Positions 53,969 through 63,879 of a stretch of 64,000 bases of DNA are shown here, in pieces. Positions within the stretch are counted from its first letter, which is position 1; each line of letters opens with the position of its first letter. The stretch comes from CAWCKS01 sp963796195 (GTDB lineage: Bacteria; Pseudomonadota; Alphaproteobacteria; Rhizobiales; Xanthobacteraceae): contig CAWCKS010000003.1 in the NCBI GenBank assembly GCA_963796195.1, forward strand, positions 310,001-374,000. Direction: 5' to 3'. Both the position numbers and the translations under genes were made by a program. The notes beneath the pieces were generated by a model. The model was not told where the DNA came from, did no database searches, and saw only the letters and a list, made by a program, of their open reading frames with translations.

Positions 53969-55420
53969 ATGAGCAAACGTCAACTCAAACTCGGCGCCTT
54001 CATGCGCCCGATCTCGATCCACACCGGCGCCTGGCGGTATCCCGGCGCTTTTCCCGACGCCAATTTCAACTTTTCGCACATCAAACGTTTCATCAAGAAG
54101 CTGGAGCATGGAAAGTTCGACGCGTTCTTCATGGCCGATCATCTCGCCGTGCTGAACATGCCGGTCGATGCGCTGAAGCGCAGCCACACGGTGACGTCGT
54201 TCGAGCCGTTTACCTTGTTGTCGGCTCTCGCAGGTGTGACCGAGCGGATCGGCCTGATCGCGACCGCCTCGACCACCTTCGACGAGGCCTATCACATCGC
54301 CCGCCGTTTTGCCTCGCTCGACCACATCTCCGGCGGCCGCGCCGGCTGGAACATCGTCACCACGTCGAACCCGGACGCCGCGCTGAATTTCGGCCTCGAC
54401 GACCACATGGATCACGACGAGCGCTATGTGCGGGCGCGCGAGTTCTACGACGTCGTCACCGGCTTGTGGGATTCGTTTTCGGACGACGCGTTCGTGCGCG
54501 ACGTCGACAGCGGGATCTATTTTGATCCTGCCAAGATGCATGTGCTCAATCACAAGGGCAAATACCTGTCGGTGCGCGGCCCGCTCAACATCGCGCGGCC
54601 GGTCCAGGGCTGGCCGGTCATCGTGCAGGCCGGCGCCTCGGAGCCGGGCAAGCAGCTTGCAGCCGAGACCGCCGAACTCGTATTCGCCGGCGGCGGTACT
54701 CTCGCCAGCGCGAAGGTGCTCTACGCCGATATCAAGAGCCGGCTCGACCGGCTCGGCCGTGATCGCGACCATTTGAAGATCCTGCCGGGTGCCTTTGTCG
54801 TGGTTGGCGACAGCGAAGCCGAAGCGAAGGAGAAGCTCGCGCTGCTCGACAGCCGCGTACATTACGACAACGGCATCGCCTCGCTATCGATCGCGCTCGG
54901 CCATGACGCGTCCGGATTCGATCCGGACGGGCCGCTGCCGGACATCCCCGAAAGCAATGCCAGCCAAAGCGCGCGGCAACGCGTCATCGAAGCGGCGCGG
55001 CGCGACAATCTCACGGTGCGCCAGCTCGCAACCCGGCTCGGCGGCTATTCCGGCAACAAGTTCATGGGCACGCCAAAAATGATCGCCGACCAGATGGAGC
55101 AGTGGCTGGTCGAGGAAGGCTCCGACGGCTTCAACATCATGTTCCCGTACCTGCCCGAAGGCCTCGACGATTTCGTCGACAAGGTGGTGCCGGAGCTGCA
55201 GCGCCGCGGCATCTTCCGCAAGGAGTATGAAGGTCCGACGCTGCGCGACAATCTCGGCCTGCCGCGGCCGGAGAACCAGTTTCTTCGCGCGCCGTGCCGT
55301 CGCGGCGGAGTAGCCAGCTCACACGCCTCTGCCTCTGTCATGGCCGGGCTTGACCCGGCCAACCCGATCAGTGATGCACTGCCTCTCCTGAGCGAGATGC
55401 CTGGCACATGCCGGGCATGA
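53969..55420 (+). CDS. LLM class flavin-dependent monooxygenase (NtaA/SnaA/DszA family)
   Basis: The 483-residue protein is a bacterial luciferase-like TIM barrel of the nitrilotriacetate monooxygenase group: KLGAFMRPISIHTGAWRYP, FFMADHLAVL, LSALAGVTERIGLIATASTTFDEAYHIARRFASLDHISGGRAGWNIVTTSN and GPLNIARPVQGWPVIVQAGASEPGKQLAAETAELVF. Such enzymes use FMNH2 from a partner reductase to oxidise a substrate; no reductase is adjacent. The start is the ATG at 53969 (MSKRQLKLG). The last 27 or so residues (VMAGLDPANP onward) are encoded by a REP-like repeat, so the natural end may be near NQFLRA. Confidence 0.88.
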   Translation: MSKRQLKLGAFMRPISIHTGAWRYPGAFPDANFNFSHIKRFIKKLEHGKFDAFFMADHLAVLNMPVDALKRSHTVTSFEPFTLLSALAGVTERIGLIATASTTFDEAYHIARRFASLDHISGGRAGWNIVTTSNPDAALNFGLDDHMDHDERYVRAREFYDVVTGLWDSFSDDAFVRDVDSGIYFDPAKMHVLNHKGKYLSVRGPLNIARPVQGWPVIVQAGASEPGKQLAAETAELVFAGGGTLASAKVLYADIKSRLDRLGRDRDHLKILPGAFVVVGDSEAEAKEKLALLDSRVHYDNGIASLSIALGHDASGFDPDGPLPDIPESNASQSARQRVIEAARRDNLTVRQLATRLGGYSGNKFMGTPKMIADQMEQWLVEEGSDGFNIMFPYLPEGLDDFVDKVVPELQRRGIFRKEYEGPTLRDNLGLPRPENQFLRAPCRRGGVASSHASASVMAGLDPANPISDALPLLSEMPGTCRA

Positions 55421-55422
55421 CA
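55336..55422. repeat. REP-like repeat overlapping the 3' end of the monooxygenase gene
   Basis: The unit runs from TGTCATGGCCGGGCTTGACCC to GCACATGCCGGGCATGACA, with ends that are near-inverted copies. Elements of this pattern are usually intergenic in bradyrhizobia. Here the coding frame of the preceding gene enters it and stops in it, at 55418-55420. Confidence 0.65.
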
Positions 55423-55441
55423 ATGTTGTGGGGAGGGCGAC

Positions 55442-56165
55442 ATGGCCAAAAAAATCGCATGGATTACCGGCGGCGGCACTGGCATGGGGCTCGCCGGCGC
55501 CAAGGAACTCGTCAAGGACGGCTGGACCGTCATCGTTTCGGGGCGACGCGCCGACGTGCTCGATGAAGCGGTGAAGGAGATCGGTCCGAACGCGAGCGCG
55601 CTGACGCTTGACGTCGGTGTCAAGGCCGAGGTCGAACGCGCCGCGAAACAGATCATCGAGCCAGCATGGCCGCATCGATCTGCTCGTCAACTCGGCTGGG
55701 CTCAATGTGCCGAACCGCAGCTGGGCCGATATGACGACCGAGGGCTGGGACAAGGTCGTCAGGATCAACCTCGACGGGTTGCTCTATTGCATGCACGCGG
55801 TGCTGCCGACCATGCGCGCGCAAAAGAGCGGCACCATCATCAACGTGTCGTCGTGGGCCGGACGGCTGCCGTCGAAGATCACAGGTCCCGCTTATGCCGC
55901 GACCAAGCATGCGGTGGTGGCGCTGACGCATTCGTTCAACATGGAGGAGTTCCGGAACGGCTTGCGCGCCTGCGCGCTGTGTCCCGGTGAGGCTGCGACC
56001 GAGATCCTGCGCTTGCGGCCGGTGCAGCCAACCGACGAGGAGAAGGCCCGCATGCTGCAGCCGGAAGATCTCGGCCGCACCATCGCGTTCATCGCCGGCA
56101 TGCCGCCGCACGTCTGCATCAACGAGATCCTGATCAGCCCGACCTGGAATCGCAGCTTCCTGTGA
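55442..56165 (+). CDS. SDR family oxidoreductase, frameshifted
   Basis: The N-terminal frame has ITGGGTGMGLAGAKELVKDGWTVIVSGRR, the dinucleotide motif, and reaches VERAAKQIIE. The second frame continues QHGRIDLLVNSAGLNVPNRSW, then NVSSWAGRLPSKITGPAYAATKHAV with the Ser-Tyr-Lys set, and CALCPGEAATEI. One extra C near 55662 breaks it. The rebuilt length is about 241 residues. It starts 22 bases after the monooxygenase gene and may be in the same transcript. The substrate is unknown. Confidence 0.87.
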
Positions 56166-56294
56166 TGTCCGCCGCAGGACCAAGGATGGGTTGAACCAAC
56201 GGGTCGCGCCGAAGGCGCGCCCGATGATGAACTCCGGCGAAAGCCGTCGCTCTTGTTGTCGCGGTAGGCTAAAGTTTCCTGAGGGAGGCTGGGT

Positions 56295-57268
56295 GTGAAG
56301 CGGCGCGAGGTCATTGGAGGTCTGGTCGGGGCCGCGCTGGCGGCGCCTTTGCGGTTGCACGCGCAGCAAAGGCTCCCGGTTGTCGGCTTCCTCAGCAGCC
56401 GCTCGCGCGCGCAGGCGGAGTATCTGATATCGGTGCTGCTGCAGGGCCTCAAGGAAACAGGCTTCAGCGAAGGCCAGAACGTCGCAATCGAATATCGCTT
56501 TGCCGATGGCGCCCAGGAGAAGCTGCAGTCGCTTGCGGCGGAGCTTGCGACCAGGCCAGTCGACGTGATCGTCGCCGGCGGCACAGCTGCGCCGGCGATC
56601 GCCGCCACGAAAACAATTCCTGTGGTGTTCACGACGGGGTTCGATCCGGTCGCGATTGGCTACGTCAGAGAATCTCAATCGGCCCGAAGCGAATGTGACC
56701 GGAGCGACATTTTATTCGGGCGCCTTGGGCGCCAAACAAATGGAAGTATTGCGAGAGTTGGCACCTGAAACGAGGAATTTTGGCCTGCTGGTCAAGGCCG
56801 AGTCGATCGGCGCGCCGTCGCAGGCTCGTGATACTGAATCCGCGGCGAGGGCGATCGGAATGGAGTTGCTGACGATCAGCGCTTCATCCGAAGCCGAGAT
56901 CGACACGGCGTTCGCGAAGGTCGCTAGCCGACCCAAGGCTGCGCTAATGATCAGCGTCGATCCATTCTTTGACAGTCGTTCCAAACAACTTGTTGGAACT
57001 CGCGGCGCGCCACAGGATTCCCACCGCTTATTACCTGAGTGATTTCGTGAAGGACGGCGGCCTGATGAGCTACGGCGCCAGTATTACAGAGGCTTACAAC
57101 CAGGCCGGGGTTTATGCCGGGCGGCTGTTGAAGGGCGCGAAACCTGCCGATCTTCCGATCCAGATTTCGACTCGCTTCGATCTCGCCATCAATCTCAAGA
57201 CCGCGAGCGCGCTCAATCTCAGCGTGTCGCCGAGCCTGCTCGCTCGCGCCAATGAGGTGATCGAATGA
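56295..57268 (+). CDS. PF04392-type ABC substrate-binding protein, copy A, frameshifted
   Basis: The protein starts MKRREVIGGLVGAALAAPLRLHAQ, a Tat-type signal, followed by LPVVGFLSSRSRAQAEYL and EGQNVAIEYRFADG, hallmarks of this binding-protein family. Later parts in other frames have ENLNRPEANVTGATFY, ALMISVDPFFDSR, RIPTAYYLSDFVKDGGLMSYGAS and AVYAGRLLKGAKPADLPIQ-like sequence near the end. Shifts near 56668 and 56997 each fit one extra base. The GTG start has GAGGGAGG upstream. Family members are periplasmic; ligands are mostly unknown. No ABC permease is adjacent. Confidence 0.83.
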
Positions 57269-57378
57269 GGCGACGGGAGTTTGTCGCGGGAGCGATCGCA
57301 TCGGCTGCGTTGGCTTCGGGAGCCAGAGCGCAGGACGGGGCGAGGTTTACACTTGACGTACGTGCTGATTGCTCGTGA
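57265..57378 (+). pseudogene. 37-codon stub with a Tat signal, remnant of another binding-protein gene
   Basis: The ATG overlaps the stop of the preceding gene (ATGA). The frame reads MRRREFVAGAIASAALASGARAQDG and stops after VRADCS. The first 22 residues are a typical twin-arginine signal of the same type as the neighbouring binding proteins, and then the similarity ends. It is probably what remains of a third binding-protein gene after deletion. The following bases up to 57613 hold no recognisable gene. Confidence 0.55.
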
Positions 57379-57613
57379 AAGGTGAGACTGAAACGGCAGC
57401 GCTGGCAGCCGCACGGCGCGATGTATCGTCCCCTGCTCCCGCAGCAATCCAGGGCGCTGCGCCCTTCGTGAGCGCGGAGCGGACTAAAGGGTATTGTCGG
57501 GGGTTTTCAGCATCGTCAGGCCGCCGCGGCACGAGCCGCTAATGCTTCGGCGGCGACGTGTTTCGTGGTGGAATTATCCCGGCCGGCAGCTAACGCCGGG
57601 ATCGGAGTTGAGC

Positions 57614-58596
57614 ATGGAACGCCGTGTATTCATTGCACTGCTCGGAGGTATCGCTGCTTCCATGCCGCGCGTTTCGTTCGCGCAAGCTAACAGGGTGCTC
57701 CGGCTTGGCACGCTGTCGGCGGGAGCGGCGCTTGTCCCCGGCGGTGGCCGCGGCGCCGTGCTGGTGCAGGCGCTTGGCAAGCTCGGTTATGAGCTCGGCA
57801 AGAACCTCATCGTCGAACCGCGCGGCGCGGCGGGCAAGCCGGAACTCGTGACAAACCTCGCGCAGGAGCTGAAGGCTGCCAACGTCGACGCGATCGTCAC
57901 CGTCGAGCTATCCGGCGGCGGTGGCGGCCAAGGCCACCGGCATCGCCACGGTGGTGGCGTCGGGTTCCGGCGATCCGGTCGCGACTGGCCTCGTCGAAAG
58001 CCTGGCACATCCCGGCGGCAACCTGACCGGGATCGCCGACGATGCGGCGGCACTGTCGACCAAGCGCCTGTCGCTTTTGAAGTCGATGGTGCCGAAACTG
58101 CGTCGGGTCGCGATGCTATGGAACAAGGACGATCTCGGCATGTCGCTGCGCTACCAGGCGTCGGCGAAGGCGGCGCAGGGCCTCGATGTCGAGGTCCAGG
58201 CGCTCGGCGTGCGCGAGCCCGACGATTTCGACGACGCGTTCGCCGCGATGGTGCAGCAAATGCCCGACGCCATCCTGATGGTGTCCGACGCGCTCACGCT
58301 GCTCAACCGCAAGCGGGTCATCGATTTTGCCGCCGAGCACAAGCTGCCGGCGGTGTACGAGGCTGAAGATATCGTGCGTGACGGCGGTCTCATGTCGTAT
58401 GGCGCCGATGCCAGCGAAATCTTTCGTGCGGGCGGCTGCGATCGTGGACGAGATCTTCAAGGGCACTAAGCCGGCCGACTTGCCGTTCGAGCAGCCAACT
58501 CATTATCGCTTCGTCCTCAATCTCAAAACCGCAAACGCGATAGACCTCGACGTTCCACCCACGGTGTCGGCGCTGGCTGATGAGATCATTGAGTAG
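57614..58596 (+). CDS. PF04392-type ABC substrate-binding protein, copy B, frameshifted
   Basis: The first frame has a signal (MERRVFIALLGGIAASMPRVSFAQ), LRLGTLSAGAALVPGGG and ELGKNLIVEPRGAAGKPE. The second continues AAKATGIATVVASGSGDPVATGLVESLAHPGGNLTGIADD, diagnostic of the family, and EDIVRDGGLMSYGAD. The third ends IFKGTKPADLPFEQPTHYRFVLNLKTANAIDLDVPP. Shifts near 57910 and 58429 each fit one extra base. The rebuilt length is about 327 residues. It lies 92 bases upstream of the sensor kinase gene on the same strand, so it may deliver the signal to it, which is inference. Confidence 0.83.
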
Positions 58597-58687
58597 ATCG
58601 GCCGGATTCTGGCCAAATTTGCTACCGTGGCAGACATCGAACGTGGTTCTTGCTAGGCTCGGCCTCGCAGAACAGGGCATCGATTGA

Positions 58688-61600
58688 ATGAGCATTGCGC
58701 TTCATTCTGGCGCGTCGGGATCGGCAGGGTCACCGGAAGCTCCGGCGGCTGATGCACCCGCTGTCGCACCTCCGGTGGCCGGCAAGACGCGCAACCGCCT
58801 CTTTATCAAATATGCTGCGCTTTTTGTGGCCGTGGTCGGCGTCGCCTTGATCTCCAGCGGCGCCTTCGAGGTGTTCTATTCCTACCGCGAGCAGAAGATC
58901 GCGCTGATCAACCTGCAGCATGCGCAGGCGGAAGCCGCCGCCGCAAAAATTTCCCAGTTCGTCAAGGAGATCGAGAATCAGCTCGGCTGGACCACGCAAC
59001 TGCCATGGACCGGCAGCAAGATCGAGGACCGGAGGTTCGACGCGTTGCGGCTGCTCAAGCAGGTGCCGGCGGTCACCGAGCTGACGCAGGTCGATTCAAC
59101 CGGAAAAGAACGGCTCAAGGTCTCGCGCATCGATATGGACACGCTGGGCGGCGGCGCCGATCTCTCAGCCGATCCGAAATTCACCGAAGCCGTCGCTCAC
59201 AAGGTCTATTACGGTCCCGTGTATTTCCGCCGCGAGTCCGAGCCTTACATGACGCTGTCGGTCGCTGGCGCGCGCAAGGATGCCGGCGTCAGCATTGCCG
59301 AGATCAATCTGAAGCTGATCCTCGACGATCTGCTGAAGATCAAGGTCGGCGAACATGGCCAGGCCTATGTCGTCGACACCCAGGGTCGCCTGATTGCCCA
59401 CCCCGACATTTCGCTCGTGCTGCGCAACACCGACATGTCGAAGATGCCGCAGGTGCAGATGGCGCGGCAGGGTGGCGGCGATACGGAAAGCCTGCAGGTC
59501 ACGCGCAATCTGCAGGGCGCCGACGTGCTGACCGCGTCGGCGCCGATCAACCCGCTCGGCTGGACCATGTTTGTCGAACTCCCGGTCGAAGAAGCCTTTG
59601 CGCCGCTCTACGCGTCGCTGCAGCGGCTGGCGTTTGTGCTGCTCGGTGCGCTGGCGCTCGCCGTGTTGTCCGGATTGCTGCTGGCGCGGCGCATGGTCGG
59701 GCCGATCCGGGCGCTGCGCTCCGGCGCGGCTTCAATCGGCGCCGGCAACTTCTCCCAGCGCATTGCGATTCACACCGGCGACGAACTGGAAGCACTGGCG
59801 ACCCAGTTCAACGACATGGGCGCACGGTTGCAGGAGATCCTATGCGGATCTGGAAAAGAAGGTCGAGGACCGCACCGCGGAGCTCAAGGAGACGTTGCAG
59901 CAACAGACGGCGACTTCGGAAGTCCTGGCCGTGATCTCCTCGTCGACGGGCGATGTCGAACCGGTGTTCCGGAAATTGCTCGAGAACGCCACCCGGGTCT
60001 GTGGCGCCGAATTCGGAACGATGAATTTGATTGAACAGGGCGAGGTGCGGCAGGTCGCACTCTATAACGTACCGCCGGCGTTTGTTGTTGACGAGGCCAA
60101 CAAGCATTTTCGCCCGCATCCGGAGAGCGGCCTTGGCAGGCTGATACAGACCCGGCAGGTAGTATCTATCGACGATCTCAGAACCAGCCCAGCCTACCTC
60201 GCTCGCAATCCAAGTGTTGTTGCAATCACCGAACTCGCGGGTGCGCGGACACTGATGATTGTACCGATGCTACGCGACGATCAGCTGATCGGCACCATCT
60301 CGATCTATCGGCAGGAAGTCCGCCCCTTTGCCGAGAAGCAGACCGAGCTGTTGAAGAATTTCGCCAGCCAGGCCGTGATCGCCATCGAAAACACGCGGCT
60401 GTTGAAAGAGTTGCGCGCCCGAACCGACGACCTTGAGTGAATCCCTGCAGCAGCAGACCGCAACCGCGGATGTGCTGAAGGTGATCAGCCGCTCGACCTT
60501 TGACCTGCAGACCGTGCTGCACACGCTGGTCGAGTCGGCCGCAAAACTTGCCGATGCGGAAAAGGCGACGATTACGCGGCAGCGCGATGGCATGTTCTAC
60601 CGCTCCGAGTCTTATGGCTTCTCTCAGGAATTCATGGACTACGTCCGCAATGTCCCGATTATCCCCGATCGCAGCTCAGCGACCAGCCGCGCATTGCTGG
60701 AAGGGACCGTGGTGCATATCCCGGACGTCAAGGCCGATCCCGATTACACCTTCAACGAGGCGCAGCGGCTGGGCGATTTCCGTGCTGTCCTTGCAGTTCC
60801 AATGCTGCGCGAGGGCACGCCGGTCGGCGTCATCGTGTTGACGCGCACTGAGCCGCAGCCGTTCACCGACAAGCAGATCGAACTGGTGACGACCTTCGCC
60901 GACCAGGCGGCGATCGCGATCGAGAATGTCCGCCTGTTCGAAAGTGTGGAGGCGCGCACGCGCGAGCTGGCGAAATCGCTGGAGGATCTGCGTGCCGCGC
61001 AGGATCGCCTGGTGCAGACCGAGAAACTTGCCTCGCTCGGCCAGCTCACCGCCGGCATTGCCCACGAGATCAAGAATCCGCTCAACTTCGTCAACAATTT
61101 TTCAGCGCTGTCGGCCGAGCTGATCGACGAACTGGCTGAGGTCGTCTCGAGCGTCGAACTGCCCGGCAAGGCAAAGGAGGAAATCGACGAACTCACCCAC
61201 ATGCTGAAAGGCAACCTCGAAAAAGTCGTGCAACACGGCAAGCGCGCGGATTCGATCGTCAAGAATATGCTGCTTCATTCGCGCACCGGCTCAGGCGAGC
61301 ATCGCCCGATCGATATCAACGGTATTGTCGAGGAGAGCTTGAATCTCGCCTATCACGGCGCGCGGGCAGAGAAGCAGGGTTTTAACATTACGCTCGAGCG
61401 CCACCTCGATCCTGATGCTGGCCTTGTCGACGTCTATCCGCAGGAAATGACCCGGGTGCTGCTCAACCTGATTTCCAACGGCTTCTACGCCGCAACCAAG
61501 CGCAAGACGGAAGCCGGCAACGGCTTTGAGCCGACCTTGAGCGCCAGGACGAAAAATCTCGGCGACAAGGTCGAGATCCGTATTCGCGACAACGGCACTG

Positions 61601-61821
61601 GCATTCCCGCTGAAGTGAAGGAGAAGATGTTCAATCCGTTCTTCACCACGAAACCGGCTGGCGAGGGTACCGGACTTGGGCTGTCGATGAGCCATGACAT
61701 CGTGGTGAAACAGCATCAGGGCAGTATCGACGTCGAAACCGAGCCTGGCAAGTTTACCGAATTCATCATTACGCTGCCGCGCGCGGCGGCGGCTCTGGCA
61801 AGCCAAGGGGCAATGACGTGA
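58688..61821 (+). CDS. multidomain sensor histidine kinase (Cache-HAMP-GAF-GAF-HisKA-HATPase), frameshifted
   Basis: The rebuilt protein of about 1044 residues starts with a proline-rich tail, a first transmembrane helix (about 39-62), a periplasmic double-Cache-like domain (AYVVDTQGRLIAHPD), a second helix (LAFVLLGALALAVLSGLLLA) and HAMP. Then come two GAF domains, each introduced by a LQQQTAT coiled stretch, and the kinase core: IAHEIKNPLNFVNNF with the phospho-accepting His (codon at 61063), LLNLISNGFYA, DNGTGIP and GTGLGLS. Shifts near 59842 and 60433 each fit one extra base. The stop overlaps the receiver-gene start. The sensed signal is unknown. Confidence 0.85.
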
Positions 61822-62207
61822 GCATCTACATTCTGATCGTTGACGACGAACCCGACGTAGAAGACCTGTTTCGTCAGCAGTTTCGCCGCGATATTCGCTC
61901 CGGCCGCTTCATTATGGAGTTCGCGAACTCGGCGCCGCGGGCTCTGGAGCGCGCGCAGACCATTGCCGATCCCTCGTTGATCCTGATTCTCTCCGACATC
62001 AATATGCCAGGCATGAGCGGTCTTGAGATGCTGCCGAAGGTAAAGGCGGCAAGACCCAATGTGCCTGTCATCATGATCACCGCTTACGGTGATGAAGGCA
62101 CGAAGAGAAAGGCCATCGAACTCGGCGCGGTCGGCCTTTTGACCAAGCCGATCGACTTCGGCGTGCTGCGCCAGGAAATCGACAGCCGGCTTGAGCGCGC
62201 GGCGTAG
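61818..62207 (+). CDS. CheY-like response regulator, receiver domain only
   Basis: The 129-residue protein is a single receiver domain: IVDDEPDVEDLF with the acidic pocket at D9/D10, phospho-acceptor D60 in LILSDINMPGMSG, T88 in MITAYGDE, and K110 in LLTKPIDF. It has no DNA-binding output domain, so it probably signals by binding another protein or passes on phosphate. The GTG start overlaps the kinase stop by four bases, marking it as the kinase's partner. The gene is intact. Confidence 0.9.
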   Translation: MSIYILIVDDEPDVEDLFRQQFRRDIRSGRFIMEFANSAPRALERAQTIADPSLILILSDINMPGMSGLEMLPKVKAARPNVPVIMITAYGDEGTKRKAIELGAVGLLTKPIDFGVLRQEIDSRLERAA

Positions 62208-62225
62208 TGGGTTGATTCCACATCG

Positions 62226-62320
62226 GCGACTTCTGACCCCATCGATGCGGGTTTCGTGCAAAACCTCGCACACCCGGGCGGCAACGCCATCGGCGGAATA
62301 TTCATGAACCTCGAGGTTGT
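62226..62320 (+). pseudogene. fossil fragment of a PF04392-type binding-protein gene
   Basis: Read in one frame, the bases give ATSDPIDAGFVQNLAHPGGNAIGGIFMNLEV. The DP...GFV..LA.PGGN.IG pattern is the most conserved block of this binding-protein family and also occurs in copy B upstream. Nothing of the flanking gene remains; the block sits between the receiver gene and the efflux gene end. It is too short for a functional product. Confidence 0.55.
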
Positions 62321-62327
62321 GCCGGCG

Positions 62328-63878
62328 CTACTCGATTGCGACTGCGGCTTCAGGCTCCTTCGTCGGGCCGCCCTTGCGCAGCAGGAACACCAGCGGCATC
62401 GCCGCCAACGCCAGGATCATCAGCAGCTTGAAGTCGTTGACATAGGCGATGACGGCGGCCTGACCGTTGACCATATGGTCGAGTGCGGCGCGGCCGCTGG
62501 CCGTCCAGGGACTCATGGCGTGTGATACCGGCGCCTTGTCGAACAGGCGATTGTAGGCGGTGACGTGCTCACTCAATGTCGCATGGTTGATCTGGGTATT
62601 GCGGACCAACAGCGACGTCATGATCGAAATGCCGACAGCGGCCCCGGTGTTGCGGGCGAGGTTGTACATCCCCGTTGCTTCACCGCGATAGCGCGGCGCC
62701 AGTGTCGCGAAGGTGACTGTGGACATCGGCACGAACAGGAAGCCCAGCCCGCAGCCTTGTACGAATCCGACGAACGCAACAGTCCCCTCGGAGATGTCCG
62801 GGGTCCAGCCGCTCATCTCGTACATCGACCAGGCCGTGGCGCTGAACCCGAGCATCAGCAGGTAGCGAACATCGACGCGGCCGATCAGGCTGCCGACGAC
62901 GAACATGCAGATCATGGTGCCGAGCCCTCGCGGGCCCATCACCAGACCTGCCGTGATGATGGGGTAGCCCATCATGGTCTGCAGGTACGGCGTCATCAGC
63001 GCCATGGATGCCAGGTAGTTGATGCCGACGATGAATGCGAAGGAAATTCCGATCGCGTAGTTGGGATCGAGAAACAGCTTCGGCTCGATGAACGGGTTCT
63101 TGGTGGTGAAGATGTGAACCAGGAAAATGTAGAGCGCCGATGCCGCGATGACTGCATAGGCGATGATCTCGAGTGACGAAAACCAGTCGAGCTGGCTGCC
63201 GCGGTCGAGCATCATCTGCAGGGCGCCGATGAAAACGCTGAGCGTGCCGAAGCCGAGCCAGTCAAGCTTCGACGGGTGGCTGCTCCTGGTCTCATACATG
63301 AAATAGGAAATGCCGACGAAGGCCAGCGCGCCGAGCGGCAGGTTGATGTAGAAGATCCAGCGCCAGTTCAAATGATCGGTCAGCCAGCCGCCGACCACGG
63401 GCCCGAGCACCGGTCCGACCATCACGGCGACGCCGAAAATGCCCATCGCGGTGCCGCGCTCTTTGAGCGAGAAAATGTCCAGCGACACCGCCATCGAGAT
63501 CGGTACCAGCATCGCGCCGAACCCGCCCTGCAGTAGCCGAAACACCACGAGCTGAGTCAGCGATTGCGCGGCGCCGCACAGCATCGAGGTGACGACGAAG
63601 CCGGCAACCGAGATCAAGAGGATGCGCTTGCGGCCAAACCGACCGGTCAGGAAGCCCGACGGCGGCGTCATGATCGCGGACGCGACGATGTAGGAAGTGA
63701 GCACCCAGCTGATCTGGTCGGCGCTCGCCGACACCGTGCCTTGCATGTATGGCAGCGCGACGTTGGCGATGGTGGTGTCCAGTGCCTGCATGATGACCGC
63801 AAGGATCGTGCAGCCGGTGATCGCAATGCGATTGACCCCAGGCGGGACGACGCCTTCCTCGTAGACGGCGCCGGCCAA
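62328..63878 (-). CDS. DHA2-family drug efflux MFS transporter (EmrB-like)
   Basis: The protein of about 516 residues has fourteen predicted helices and MFS features of the DHA2 group: MQALDTTIANVALPYMQG (helix 1 with its acidic residue), GFLTGRFGRKR (motif A) and GVAVMVGPVLGPVVGGWLTDHLNWRWIFYINLPLG (motif C and the following conserved segment). It exports drugs or other compounds driven by the proton gradient. The start is probably the TTG at 63878, directly after the adaptor gene's stop, with GGGAGAG upstream; a longer frame runs upstream into that gene. It forms a tripartite pump with the HlyD-type adaptor. Confidence 0.9.
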   Translation of the reverse strand: MAGAVYEEGVVPPGVNRIAITGCTILAVIMQALDTTIANVALPYMQGTVSASADQISWVLTSYIVASAIMTPPSGFLTGRFGRKRILLISVAGFVVTSMLCGAAQSLTQLVVFRLLQGGFGAMLVPISMAVSLDIFSLKERGTAMGIFGVAVMVGPVLGPVVGGWLTDHLNWRWIFYINLPLGALAFVGISYFMYETRSSHPSKLDWLGFGTLSVFIGALQMMLDRGSQLDWFSSLEIIAYAVIAASALYIFLVHIFTTKNPFIEPKLFLDPNYAIGISFAFIVGINYLASMALMTPYLQTMMGYPIITAGLVMGPRGLGTMICMFVVGSLIGRVDVRYLLMLGFSATAWSMYEMSGWTPDISEGTVAFVGFVQGCGLGFLFVPMSTVTFATLAPRYRGEATGMYNLARNTGAAVGISIMTSLLVRNTQINHATLSEHVTAYNRLFDKAPVSHAMSPWTASGRAALDHMVNGQAAVIAYVNDFKLLMILALAAMPLVFLLRKGGPTKEPEAAVAIE

Positions 63879-63879
63879 G

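Noticed and set aside
59842..60440. Programmed ribosomal frameshifting in the sensor kinase
   Set aside because: No slippery heptamer or downstream pseudoknot is seen, and the same single-base defects occur in many unrelated genes of the window.
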